64,000 nt of DNA, taken from positions 1 through 64,000 of the forward strand of contig DASZJL010000223.1 of NCBI GenBank assembly GCA_035948135.1. The letters run 5' to 3'. This DNA comes from CADDZP01 sp035948135. Its GTDB lineage: Bacteria > Actinomycetota > Acidimicrobiia > Acidimicrobiales > AC-14. The position numbers were made by a program, and so were the translations under genes. Below the pieces are notes generated by a model that was given only the letters and a program-made list of their open reading frames with translations, made no database searches and was not told where the DNA came from. Positions 1-8,070 of this stretch are shown one piece after another; the stretch's first letter is position 1; each line of letters opens with the position of its first letter.

Positions 1-1590
1 GGACCCCACCAGTTCCTTTCTCTCTACTGTCTTCCGATCCTCGACGAGGCCCTTGGCGTGGCGCTTGTTGGGGTTGAACGCCACCCACAAGAGGCCGAGC
101 ACGATCCACCCGACGACGATGGCGATCGACTTGTAGGCATCCTTCGACGTGGCGCCGCCCGCGGTGATCGCCAGGTACACGACGCCGAACAGCATGGCGA
201 GGTTCATCAACGCTCCGATGCCCGGAGCGATGAAGTGTTTGAGCACGTGCCTGTCGTGCCTGCTGGCGAAGGCCACGATGGCGATCACGCAGCTCATGCC
301 ATAGACGAGGAACGTCCCCGTGTTCGACGCGACCGTCACCTGGGTGATGTTGTCGACGTTGTACGGGGTGGCGCAGTACACGCCGATGGCTGCCGACAGC
401 ACCGTGAGAACGATGATGCCGCCATGGGGCGTGGCGAACCTGCCGTGCAACAGGCTGAGGATGCCCGGCATCTCCTTGTCCTTGGCCATGGCGTAGGTGA
501 CGCGGACGCCTGTGTTCAGGCACGCCAGCGTGGTGCCGAGCAGGGCGATGAGCACGGTGAAGGCCACGATCAGCGACACCGTTGTGCCCGTGTTGGCACC
601 GAGCACGGCGGCCGACGTGTTGTGGATCATCGTGCCGATGGGCGCCGGGTCGGCACCCGAGGCCGCGAAGCCGGTGAGGTGCTGCGCCGGCTGCCCGGCC
701 GCCGCCGCCGTTGTGAACACCGCCGTCTTATTGCTGACCGCGAAGTTGGCCGCGAAGTACTCGAACAGGTAGCAGATGCCGCCCTGGATGATCAGGGACA
801 GCAGCACCCCCCGCTTGATGTCCTTCTCCGGACGCAGCGCCTCCGCACCGAGCGCCGTGACCGACTCGAAGCCCACCAGCAGCAGGATGGCAATCGTCGA
901 CTGGTACACGACGTGCATCAGGCTGTGCGGGATCACGACCTTGCCGGCGCTGGCGAAGGCGTAGATGTCGCTGCCGTGCCCGACCCGGTAGGCGATGAAC
1001 AGGATGCTCACCAGCACGAGGCAGGTGATCTGGATGACGTTGATGAGGATCGACGTCATCGTCGACCCGGTGACGCCCCGGTAGGCGATGTAGCCGCATA
1101 TGCACGCCAACGCGACAGCGGCGATGGCCTGCGGGATGTAGGTGAGCGTGTGGTGGAAGATCGACGAGTAGATGTAGCCGAACAGGATCCCCATGAAGCC
1201 GACCATGATCGCCGGGTACAGCCAGTAGTAGAGGTGGCTGATCCAGCCCACAGTGAGCTTCGCTCCCCGGGCCCACTTCCGGTGCTGCGGCTTCTCCTTG
1301 TCGAGGAGGGCGGCCTCGGCGAAGTAGTAGCTCGAACCCGTTCCCGCATCCGGGTAGATACGGGCCAGCTCGCTGTAGCTGTACGCCGTCAACAAGGCGA
1401 GCACCAGCGAGAAGAACAGCCCGGTCCACATGTCCGGCGCTGTGGTCCCCCCCTTCTGGGACGCCTGGATCTGGAACGTCGTCCACAAGAACGCCCCCGG
1501 CGCGATCAGCGCCATGGCGTTCACGGTGATGCCGGTGAGGCTGAGACTTCGTTTCATCTCTCCGGCGGGCGCTGTGGTGGTCTCGGCCAC
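1..1590 (-). CDS. APC-superfamily amino acid permease (partial, C-terminus beyond left edge)
   Basis: The minus strand is open for 530 codons from a GTG at 1590 to the window edge with no stop, so the gene is cut off. The start follows a purine-rich GAGAGAGGAG Shine-Dalgarno. The protein begins with a short polar stretch and then alternates hydrophobic helices and short loops, about twelve membrane segments. It has the APC signatures GAFLW in helix 1, ELARIYPDAGTGSSYYFAEA after helix 2, and NTGVRVTYAMAKDKEMPG late in the protein. The family takes up amino acids or amines by proton or substrate exchange. It is divergent from the ammonium transporter across a 312-bp region with a candidate nitrogen-control box, which suggests use of organic nitrogen; the substrate cannot be read from sequence. 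Confidence 0.88.
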   Translation of the reverse strand, partial: MAETTTAPAGEMKRSLSLTGITVNAMALIAPGAFLWTTFQIQASQKGGTTAPDMWTGLFFSLVLALLTAYSYSELARIYPDAGTGSSYYFAEAALLDKEKPQHRKWARGAKLTVGWISHLYYWLYPAIMVGFMGILFGYIYSSIFHHTLTYIPQAIAAVALACICGYIAYRGVTGSTMTSILINVIQITCLVLVSILFIAYRVGHGSDIYAFASAGKVVIPHSLMHVVYQSTIAILLLVGFESVTALGAEALRPEKDIKRGVLLSLIIQGGICYLFEYFAANFAVSNKTAVFTTAAAAGQPAQHLTGFAASGADPAPIGTMIHNTSAAVLGANTGTTVSLIVAFTVLIALLGTTLACLNTGVRVTYAMAKDKEMPGILSLLHGRFATPHGGIIVLTVLSAAIGVYCATPYNVDNITQVTVASNTGTFLVYGMSCVIAIVAFASRHDRHVLKHFIAPGIGALMNLAMLFGVVYLAITAGGATSKDAYKSIAIVVGWIVLGLLWVAFNPNKRHAKGLVEDRKTVERKELVGS

Positions 1591-1641
1591 GCGACTCCTC
1601 TCTCTCTCCATCCCGATGTGACCGAGCGCGGCACTGCGCTC

Positions 1642-1866
1642 GTTACGGAACGTAGAGGTGGCGTGTTTCCGAGCGTGTCCCCTCTGGTGAACGGACTGTT
1701 ACGAGGATGACGGGAGTGTTACAGACCTCGCGCGCAGCCCTCGCGGAAGTGTTTTTCTATCTGTAACGAGTCCGTTGCGCGGGTTGCCCACGCCTAACCA
1801 CCGGCTTCGGGACCCTTTCGTAACAGTACGTTTACACAAAGACGACGGTTCTGAAACAAACGTTAC
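1642..1866. promoter_or_regulatory. Intergenic control region with a GlnR-like box upstream of amt
   Basis: This lies in the 312-bp gap between the divergent permease and amt. Six GTTAC/GTAAC pentamers occur at 1642, 1698, 1718, 1763, 1820 and 1862. The best block is 1820-1857: GTAAC at 1820, TTTAC at 1831, ACGAC at 1842 and GAAAC at 1853, each starting exactly 11 bases after the last. The known actinobacterial GlnR box is GTnAC-n6-GaAAC repeated with 11-base periodicity. The outer half-sites match well and the inner two only partly. Binding by GlnR is inferred; no glnR gene is in the window. Confidence 0.55.
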
Positions 1867-1902
1867 GTACGGTCTCGCCGATCCTGGAGGGAAGGGAGGC
1901 CT

Positions 1903-3636
1903 ATGTCTGCGCCGCCGGTGCTGATGTCCGTGTTCACGCTCGCCCTGTTGCTGCCTGTCATGTACCGGCGATACCGGCGGCGCTCAGGCGCCCCGGCGGC
2001 CGGGTTCCGCACCCGGCGAGGCCGTTTCCTCGTGATGGGCATGGCGTCGATCATCCTCGTCGGCGTCCTCGGGGGCGCGGCCATGGCGGCCAACGGCGAC
2101 AAGGACGGCTCCAAGACCGGCACCCAGGTCAGCAACCTCATCCAGGACACGTCGAAGGCGCCGGCCGTGGGCGACAAGCCGTCCGCGGACGACGTCGCCG
2201 CCCAGACCGAGAAGAACCGCACGTCGATCAACATGACGTGGCTCATGCTCGGCGGCATCCTCGTCCTCTTCATGCAGGCCGGGTTCGCGCTGGTGGAGAC
2301 AGGGTTCACACGGGCGAAGAACGCGGCCCACACGATGATGATGAACATGGTCATCTTCGCCCTCGGCGTCGTGGGCTGGTTCGTGTGCGGCTACGCGTTG
2401 ATGTTCGGAGCGGCTGACCAATCGAAGATATTGGGGTTAACACCGCTCGGCTCGCCGTGGCACATCGGCAGCTGGAACATCCTCGCCCACTCGGGCTTCT
2501 TCCTCGCCGGGCACGCCTATGACGTATCGGTGCTGGGCTTCTTCTTCTTCCAGCTCGTCTTCATGGACGCCACGGCCACCATCCCAACGGGCGCCATGGC
2601 CGAGCGCTGGAAGTTCAGCTCGTTCGTCGTGTGGGGCCTGTTCGCCTCGATGCTCCTCTATCCGATCTACGGCAACTGGGTATGGGGCGGCGGCTGGCTG
2701 TCGCAGCTCGGCGTGCTGGGTCCGAAGTGGGGCCACGGCGCCGTCGACTTCGCCGGTTCCGGCGTCGTGCACGCAATGGGGGGCGTGGCCGCCTTCTGGG
2801 GCGCCAAGATCCTCGGGCCCCGCATCGGAAAGTTCGACAAGGACGGCAACCCACGCGCCATTCCCGGCCATCACCTGCCAATGGCGCTGCTGGGAACGTT
2901 CATCCTCCTCGTCGGGTGGATGGGCTTCAACGGCGGCTCGACCTTCGCCGGCACCGACCTGCGCCTGACGGTCGTCATCGTCAACACGATTCTGGCGTCG
3001 GCGTTCGGCTGCCTCTCGTGCATGTTCATCATGTGGCGGCTCTTCGGGAAGCCCGATCCCTCGATGACCGCGAACGGGCTGCTCGCCGGCCTGGTGGCGA
3101 TCACGGCCCCGTGCGCCTTCGTGGCGCCGTGGGGTGCGGCCGTGATCGGCATCGTCGCCGGCGCCGTGGTCGTGGGCGCGGTGCTGTGGGTGGAGCGCAG
3201 GGCCAAGGTCGACGACCCCGTGGGCGCCGTCGCGGTGCACGGCGCCAACGGGCTGTGGGGCCTGCTGGCCGTCGGGCTGTTCGCCGACGGTTCCTACGGC
3301 GGCGGGCTCAACGGTGTGAACAGCACGGTGAAGGGACTGTTCTACGGCGACGGCGGGCAGTTCCTCGCCCAGGTCACCGACGTGGTCGTCCTCGTCGCCT
3401 TCTGCAGCCTGATGACGATCGTCTTCTTCACCATCATGAAGAACACCATGGGGATGCGCAGCACCGAGGAGGCGGAGATCGCCGGCCTCGACATGCCGGA
3501 GATGGGCGCCCTCGCCTATCCCGACTTCCTGGAGGCCCAAGGCCCGGTGTTCCGTTCTGTGGAGGCGGGCACCCCGCCGATCGACGGCGGGTCTGTGTCC
3601 GCCGCCAGCTTGCGTGAGGAGGTGGGTTCCCGATGA
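1903..3636 (+). CDS. amt: Ammonium transporter (Amt/MEP/Rh family)
   Basis: Forms the trimeric membrane channel that takes up ammonium. The Amt core starts near residue 110 (NMTWLMLGGILVLFMQAGFA, then LVETGFTRAKN) and carries the two pore histidines in the segments GSGVVHAMGG and VAVHGANGLWG. Eleven core helices follow the usual order. At 577 residues it is about 100 longer than a simple AmtB, because it has an N-terminal membrane segment (about 42-62) and a polar linker before the core; a signal-peptide-like leader is known in many Amt proteins. The ATG at 1903 follows GGGAGG. A later start at Met45 is possible but lacks a better ribosome site. The stop overlaps the PII start by 4 bases (ATGA), giving the classic amtB-glnK arrangement. 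Confidence 0.95.
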   Translation: MSAPPVLMSVFTLALLLPVMYRRYRRRSGAPAAGFRTRRGRFLVMGMASIILVGVLGGAAMAANGDKDGSKTGTQVSNLIQDTSKAPAVGDKPSADDVAAQTEKNRTSINMTWLMLGGILVLFMQAGFALVETGFTRAKNAAHTMMMNMVIFALGVVGWFVCGYALMFGAADQSKILGLTPLGSPWHIGSWNILAHSGFFLAGHAYDVSVLGFFFFQLVFMDATATIPTGAMAERWKFSSFVVWGLFASMLLYPIYGNWVWGGGWLSQLGVLGPKWGHGAVDFAGSGVVHAMGGVAAFWGAKILGPRIGKFDKDGNPRAIPGHHLPMALLGTFILLVGWMGFNGGSTFAGTDLRLTVVIVNTILASAFGCLSCMFIMWRLFGKPDPSMTANGLLAGLVAITAPCAFVAPWGAAVIGIVAGAVVVGAVLWVERRAKVDDPVGAVAVHGANGLWGLLAVGLFADGSYGGGLNGVNSTVKGLFYGDGGQFLAQVTDVVVLVAFCSLMTIVFFTIMKNTMGMRSTEEAEIAGLDMPEMGALAYPDFLEAQGPVFRSVEAGTPPIDGGSVSAASLREEVGSR

Positions 3637-3989
3637 AGAAGGTGGAAGCGATCTTCCGCCCCGATCGCCTGGACCACGTGTCGGCGTCGCTCGAGGAAGC
3701 CGGCTACGGCGGCTTCACCATCACCGACGTCCGAGGCCACGGCCAGTCGCCCGAGAAGGTCGGCGAGTGGCGAGGCCAGACCTACGAGCTGCACGTCACC
3801 CACAAGCTGCAGGTCGAGATCGTCGTCGAGGACGGCGAGGTCGAGTCGGTCGTCCAGGCCATCATGCGCGGCGCCCACACGGGGGCCGTGGGCGACGGCC
3901 TGATCAGCGTTACCGAACTGGCTGCCGTCTACTCGATCAGGACCGGTGGCCAGACGGTGCCCACGACGATCTCGCAACCGACCAGCTGA
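3633..3989 (+). CDS. glnK: PII nitrogen signal protein
   Basis: A 118-residue trimeric PII protein that binds ATP/ADP and 2-oxoglutarate and blocks Amt when nitrogen is plentiful. It starts MKKVEAIFRPDRLD, the normal PII first strand. The T-loop is present with Tyr51 in GQTYELHV, the residue that is uridylylated or adenylylated in the family, and Gln38 lies in the GHGQSPEK segment. The RTGG segment near the C-terminus belongs to the nucleotide site. Translation is coupled to amt through an ATGA overlap. The partner enzyme (GlnD) and glutamine synthetase are not in the window. GlnB versus GlnK is decided only by linkage to amt. Confidence 0.93.
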   Translation: MKKVEAIFRPDRLDHVSASLEEAGYGGFTITDVRGHGQSPEKVGEWRGQTYELHVTHKLQVEIVVEDGEVESVVQAIMRGAHTGAVGDGLISVTELAAVYSIRTGGQTVPTTISQPTS

Positions 3990-4002
3990 CGGCGCGCCGT
4001 CA
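3987..4002. terminator. 16-bp perfect palindrome holding both stop codons of convergent genes
   Basis: TGACGGCGCGCCGTCA is its own reverse complement. Its first three bases are the glnK stop and its last three are the stop of the minus-strand oxidoreductase. It could act as a short bidirectional terminator, although it has no loop and no T tract. Confidence 0.45.
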
Positions 4003-4935
4003 CGCGAGGCGAAGGACGGCCTTGCCGTTGATCCTGCGGTCGAGCAGGTCGGTGACAGCGGCGCGCACCGCGGCGAGGTCGTTCCAGTCGACGACGCGGT
4101 CGATGCCGACGTCGAGGTGGCCGATGGCGACGAGGTTGGCGAGGTAGCCGAGGTCGGTTGAGGCCGAGCGCGAGCGGTCGAGCTCCGCCGAGAGCACGAA
4201 CGCGTAGAGCCGGGCGCCTGCCTTTCGATAGAACGCGCTGACCACGAAGCTCGTCGGTTCGCCCGACGAGTTGCCGAGCGACACGACCAACCCCTCCGGC
4301 GCGACCCGCGCCAGAGCGGCGGCCAAGCTCTCGCCGCCGACCGATTCGAGCACCAGGGTGAAGGAGTCACCGTCGGCCGGGAGCGAGCCGATGACCACGT
4401 CCGCCGCACCCAACTCGGGCAGGCCCGCGGCGCGCTCAGTGCGGCCCACGACGGCGGTGACGTGCGCTCCCTTCTGGGCCGCGAGCTGGACGACGAACCG
4501 GCCCACGCCCCCCGCGGCGCCGGTGACGGCGACCCGACCGCCGTTGAGGACCTGCATCTCGACGACCCGCCGCGCCGTCATCCCGGCGACGGGCAGCGTG
4601 GCCGCGGCCTCGAAGGTCACCTCGTCGGGGAGGCTGATCAGCCTGGTAGTCGGCAGCGCGACTCGTTCGCCCCAGGCCCCGGACGGAGCCAGGCCGACAA
4701 CCCTCGTCCCCTCGGCCGGTCCCGTGCCATCGGCGGCGCGCTGGGCGACGACGCCGGCGACGTCCCACCCCGGCCGCCACCCGGCTCGGGCGTGCTCCAG
4801 AGCGTGGACCTCGCCCCGATTCAGCGACGTGGCCCGCACGTCGACCAGCGCCTCGCCGGGCACCGGCTGTGGCTCGTCGACGTCGACGAGGTCGATGTCG
4901 CCTTCGGCGCCGGGGGACGCGACCAGGGCCTTCAC
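4000..4935 (-). CDS. Zinc-independent quinone oxidoreductase-type dehydrogenase (MDR superfamily)
   Basis: A 311-residue NADPH-dependent alcohol dehydrogenase/quinone oxidoreductase-like protein. The N-terminal GroES-like fold contains SLNRGEVHALE and PGWDVAGVV. The Rossmann fold follows with the nucleotide loop VTGAAGGVGRFVVQLA near residue 140. The Cys/His zinc ligands of classical alcohol dehydrogenases are absent, which places it with QOR/zeta-crystallin types. The GTG start at 4935 is 22 bases after the dodecin stop on the same strand, so the two probably share a transcript. The substrate is unknown; enone or quinone reduction is the family role. Confidence 0.85.
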   Translation of the reverse strand: MKALVASPGAEGDIDLVDVDEPQPVPGEALVDVRATSLNRGEVHALEHARAGWRPGWDVAGVVAQRAADGTGPAEGTRVVGLAPSGAWGERVALPTTRLISLPDEVTFEAAATLPVAGMTARRVVEMQVLNGGRVAVTGAAGGVGRFVVQLAAQKGAHVTAVVGRTERAAGLPELGAADVVIGSLPADGDSFTLVLESVGGESLAAALARVAPEGLVVSLGNSSGEPTSFVVSAFYRKAGARLYAFVLSAELDRSRSASTDLGYLANLVAIGHLDVGIDRVVDWNDLAAVRAAVTDLLDRRINGKAVLRLA

Positions 4936-4957
4936 AGTCAGTTCTCGACGGGCATCG

Positions 4958-5176
4958 TCAGTCCTCGACGAGGAACCCGACCTTCATCGTGACCTGGAAC
5001 TGACCGACGTCACCGTTGACGACCGTGCCCCGGATCTCCTTGACCTCGAACCAGTCGATGTGGCGCACGGTCTCACCGGCGCGCTTCACGCCGTTGCGAA
5101 CCGCCTGGTGGATGCTCTCGCTCGACGTCCCGACGATCTCGGTCAGCCTGTAGGTCGGCTCGTTGTGGTCGGCCAT
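4958..5176 (-). CDS. Dodecin (flavin-storage protein)
   Basis: A 72-residue protein of typical dodecin size. The family forms hollow dodecamers that sequester FMN, riboflavin or CoA. The conserved core is visible as YRLTEIVGTSSESIHQAVRN followed by HIDWFEVKEIRG, including the Trp that stacks on the flavin and the closing strand GQFQVTMKVGFLVED. The ATG is preceded by a strong GGGAGGGAAG ribosome site. It lies first in a probable two-gene operon with the oxidoreductase and is divergent from a P450 gene. A flavin buffer next to redox enzymes is a sensible pairing but inferred. Confidence 0.93.
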   Translation of the reverse strand: MADHNEPTYRLTEIVGTSSESIHQAVRNGVKRAGETVRHIDWFEVKEIRGTVVNGDVGQFQVTMKVGFLVED

Positions 5177-5202
5177 CTTCCCTCCCGCTGTTGGTAGGCC
5201 GG

Positions 5203-5212
5203 AGCGTAGGCT
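5203..5212. promoter_or_regulatory. Overlapping divergent -10 elements (dodecin / P450)
   Basis: AGCGTAGGCT has the form AnnnTAnnnT. TAGGCT (plus, 5207-5212) is followed by 8 bases and the GTG of the P450 gene with no Shine-Dalgarno, so that mRNA is predicted leaderless. On the minus strand TACGCT (5208-5203) is followed by a 26-base leader with a strong ribosome site before dodecin. The two hexamers share the central TA. Confidence 0.55.
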
Positions 5213-5220
5213 GCCACATA

Positions 5221-6516
5221 GTGGAACCGAACCAGACGCTCGCCATCGAAGACATCGACCTGTCCGATCTCACGTTCTGGGCCCGGCCCCTCGAGGAGCG
5301 CGAAGGTGCGTTCAAAGCGCTCCGCGACGAGCGGCCCCTCGCGTGGATGCCACCGCCGCAGATCGTGATGCCGTCCGCGATCGACCTGCCCGAGCTCACC
5401 GGCTACTACGCCGTGACTCGCCACGCCGACGTGCTCGAGGCCAGCCGCCAGCCGGATCTGTTCTGCTCCGGCAAAGGAGCCACTAGCCAGCTCGACATGC
5501 CCGAGGTGTTCCTCGAGTTCTTCGGGTCGATGATCAACCTCGACGACCCTCGGCACGCCCGGCTGCGGCGCATCGTCTCCACGGCATTCACGCCGAAGAT
5601 GATCAAGACGTTCGAGGATCAGGTGCAGGTGGCGGCTGACCAGATCGTCGATGCCGTCATCGACAAGGGCGAGTGCGACTTCGTCACCGAGGTTGCGGCC
5701 CGGCTGCCGCTGAAGATCATTTGCGACATGATGGGCATCGCCGAGTCCGACTACGACTTCGTGTTCACGCGGTCCAACGTCATCCTCGGCGCGACCGACC
5801 CCGAGTACGTCCCCGAGGGCGGCGACATCGCAGTGGCGCTCCTGACTGCAGGCGCGGAGCTTTCCCAGCTGGTGACCGAGCTCGGCCAGCAGCGCATGAA
5901 GGAGCCCACCGACGACCTCACGTCTGCCCTTGTGACCGCCAACGTCGACGGCGAGCAACTGACCGAGTCGGAACTGGCGTCGTTCTTCATCCTCTTGGTC
6001 GTGGCCGGCAACGAGACCACCCGCAATGCCATCAGCCACGGCATGAAGCTGCTCACCGACAACCCCGACCAGCGCAAGACATGGCTCGACGACTTCGAGG
6101 CCGTGGCGCCCACGGCTGTCGAGGAGATCGTGCGGGTGGCGTCGCCGGTGATCTTCATGCGCCGCACCGCCACCCAGGACACGACGCTCGGCGGCCACTC
6201 CCTCGAGGAGGGCGACAAGCTCATGCTCTACTACTGGTCGGCCAACCGCGACGCTGCCGTGTTCGACGACCCCTTCCGGTTCGATGTCCGGCGCGAGCCC
6301 AACCCCCACGTCGGCTTCGGCGGTCCCGGCCCACACTTCTGCCTCGGCGCCCACCTGGCCCGCCGCGAGATCACGGTCATGTTCCGTGAGCTGTTCCGAC
6401 GCATCCCCGACATAGAGGTGTCAGGCGAGCCGTCGCGTCTGCTCTCGGGCTTCATCAATGGCATCAAGCACCTGCCGGTCACGTTCACGCCGGGTGGCTC
6501 TGCGCATTCGAACTGA
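5221..6516 (+). CDS. Cytochrome P450, CYP124/CYP125-like
   Basis: A 431-residue soluble bacterial P450 hydroxylating a lipid-like substrate with electrons from a ferredoxin. The I-helix oxygen-activating motif is AGNETTRNA, the K-helix ExxR is EIVR, and the haem loop is FGGPGPHFCLGAHLARRE with the Cys thiolate. The C-terminal RLLSGFINGIKHLPVTF closely resembles CYP124 (methyl-branched lipid omega-hydroxylase) and CYP125 (cholesterol 26-hydroxylase) as I remember them; which one is not settled here. I chose the GTG at 5221 over a TTG at 5191 because a -10-like TAGGCT sits 8 bases before it. The DUF445 gene follows 31 bases downstream. No redox partner gene is adjacent. Confidence 0.9.
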   Translation: MEPNQTLAIEDIDLSDLTFWARPLEEREGAFKALRDERPLAWMPPPQIVMPSAIDLPELTGYYAVTRHADVLEASRQPDLFCSGKGATSQLDMPEVFLEFFGSMINLDDPRHARLRRIVSTAFTPKMIKTFEDQVQVAADQIVDAVIDKGECDFVTEVAARLPLKIICDMMGIAESDYDFVFTRSNVILGATDPEYVPEGGDIAVALLTAGAELSQLVTELGQQRMKEPTDDLTSALVTANVDGEQLTESELASFFILLVVAGNETTRNAISHGMKLLTDNPDQRKTWLDDFEAVAPTAVEEIVRVASPVIFMRRTATQDTTLGGHSLEEGDKLMLYYWSANRDAAVFDDPFRFDVRREPNPHVGFGGPGPHFCLGAHLARREITVMFRELFRRIPDIEVSGEPSRLLSGFINGIKHLPVTFTPGGSAHSN

Positions 6517-6547
6517 CCGAACGGCTTGAACTGATCGGCAGCCGGGT

Positions 6548-7924
6548 ATGAGCAGGTCAGGGTCTTACGACCCGCACGCCATGCTCGACGCCCGCACAAC
6601 AGAAGCGTCCCCGCCGGACTCCGCGTCGCCGACGACATCGGGGATCAGCAGCGTCCCCGGCTCGGCGTCGTCGACGCCGCCGATGAAGCGCCAACGGGAA
6701 CGCGAGCGCCAGCTACGCAAGATGAAGCACCGCGCCACCGGGATGTTGGTGGTCATGACGGTGTTCTTCGTCCTCATCACCGTGTTGACCGATGGCACCG
6801 GGGTCTGGGGCTACCTGCAAGCCCTGGCCGAGGCGTCGATGGTCGGTGGGCTCGCCGATTGGTTCGCGGTCACGGCCCTCTTCCGTCACCCGCTCGGGAT
6901 ACCGATCCCCCACACCGCGGTCATCGTCGAGCGCAAGGACGAGTTCGGACGCACCCTCGGCGAGTTCGTACAGGAGAACTTCTTGAGCGCCGACGTCATC
7001 ACCGAGCGGGTGCGCAACGCCCACGTCGTCGAGCGGGCGGCCGAGTGGCTGTCCGACGACGCCAACGCCGCCCAGCTGTCCGGTCACGCCGCCGACCTGG
7101 CCGTCGGTCTCGCCGATCTCGTCAACGACGAGGACGTGCACCGGCTGGTCGACGAGGAGCTGGCGGCCGCGGTGGAGCGGCTGCCCTTGGCGTCGATGGC
7201 CGGGCGGGGTCTCCAGATGATGACGGCGGAGAACCGGCATCACGAGCTTTTCGACGCCATCCTGCGCGGCCTCGAGCACTTCCTCGACGAGAGCCGGGAG
7301 ACGCTGCGGACCCGCTTCGCCGAGGAGGCGCCGTGGTGGCTGCCCGACGCCGTCGACGACCGCATCTTCGACCGTCTGTTCGAGGGCGTCTGCCGCCTCC
7401 TTCGCGACGTCAACCGCAACCCCAACCACGAGGTGCGCAAGCAGTTCGACACGTGGGTGACGTCGCTCATCGACCGCCTCGAGCACTCCCCCGAGATGCA
7501 GGAGCGCGTCGACGAGCTCAAGCGCGAGGTGCTGGAGCACCCGCAGCTGCGGGAGTGGTCGGCATCGTTGTGGGGCGAAGTGAAGGACACCCTCCGGGAA
7601 CAGGCGGCCGATCCCGACTCTGAGCTGCGGGCGCGCATCGCCGACGCCGTCCAAGCCCTGGGGCGCCGCCTCTGCGAGGACGAGGGCCTGCGGAAGAAGG
7701 CCGAGCAGATGATCGTGGACGGCGTCGCCTACCTCGCCGAGCACTTCCACGACGAGCTCGCCGAGCTCATCAGCGGCACCGTCGAGCGCTGGGACGCCAG
7801 CGAGACGTCCGAGAAGCTCGAGCTCCTCCTGGGCCGTGACCTGCAGTGGATCCGCATCAACGGCACCGTCGTCGGCGGCCTCGCCGGCCTCGTGATCCAC
7901 GCCGTCGCCCAGGCCCTCCACTAA
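6548..7924 (+). CDS. DUF445 family membrane-anchored protein
   Basis: A 458-residue protein of the DUF445/YjiN family, whose function is not established. After a Ser/Pro-rich N-terminus and a basic stretch (RQRERERQLRKMKHRATG) comes one hydrophobic helix around residues 65-85, then the conserved motif GGLADWFAVTALFRHPLGIPIPHTAVI. The rest is long amphipathic alpha-helix rich in Glu, Arg and Ala. A C-terminal hydrophobic segment (INGTVVGGLAGLVIHAVAQ) could insert in the membrane, as in the family. The ATG at 6548 lacks a clear ribosome site; Met46 at 6683 is a serious alternative, since family members usually start just before the basic stretch. Confidence 0.8.
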   Translation: MSRSGSYDPHAMLDARTTEASPPDSASPTTSGISSVPGSASSTPPMKRQRERERQLRKMKHRATGMLVVMTVFFVLITVLTDGTGVWGYLQALAEASMVGGLADWFAVTALFRHPLGIPIPHTAVIVERKDEFGRTLGEFVQENFLSADVITERVRNAHVVERAAEWLSDDANAAQLSGHAADLAVGLADLVNDEDVHRLVDEELAAAVERLPLASMAGRGLQMMTAENRHHELFDAILRGLEHFLDESRETLRTRFAEEAPWWLPDAVDDRIFDRLFEGVCRLLRDVNRNPNHEVRKQFDTWVTSLIDRLEHSPEMQERVDELKREVLEHPQLREWSASLWGEVKDTLREQAADPDSELRARIADAVQALGRRLCEDEGLRKKAEQMIVDGVAYLAEHFHDELAELISGTVERWDASETSEKLELLLGRDLQWIRINGTVVGGLAGLVIHAVAQALH

Positions 7925-7930
7925 CTCATC

Positions 7931-7986
7931 TGCATTCTGAGGGTGGATGTCTGGCCGGGAGGCCCGACATCCACCCTCAGAACGCA
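7931..7986. repeat. Dispersed palindromic element, copy 1
   Basis: A near-perfect hairpin. Arms TTCTGAGGGTGGATGTC (7935-7951) and its reverse complement (7966-7982) match over 17 bp, three more pairs lie beyond one mismatch, and an inner GGCC/GGCC pairing closes the loop. The core TTCTGAGGGTGGA with its complement recurs at 39438-39493 with a different centre. It sits just after the DUF445 stop and before the sigma factor gene, so it may serve as a terminator. Confidence 0.85.
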
Positions 7987-8070
7987 ATGGGGGCAAGAGG
8001 TCCTACGACGATCGACCCATTTACCTCGGGGTGTGACGCTGCCGACACTCGAACGATCAAGTGGAGTGAC

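Noticed and set aside
58..1710. A long open plus-strand frame of 550 codons opposite the permease
   Set aside because: Its translation is Arg/His/Asp-rich with no hydrophobic or family pattern, typical of an antisense frame in high-GC DNA. The minus-strand frame gives a coherent membrane protein.
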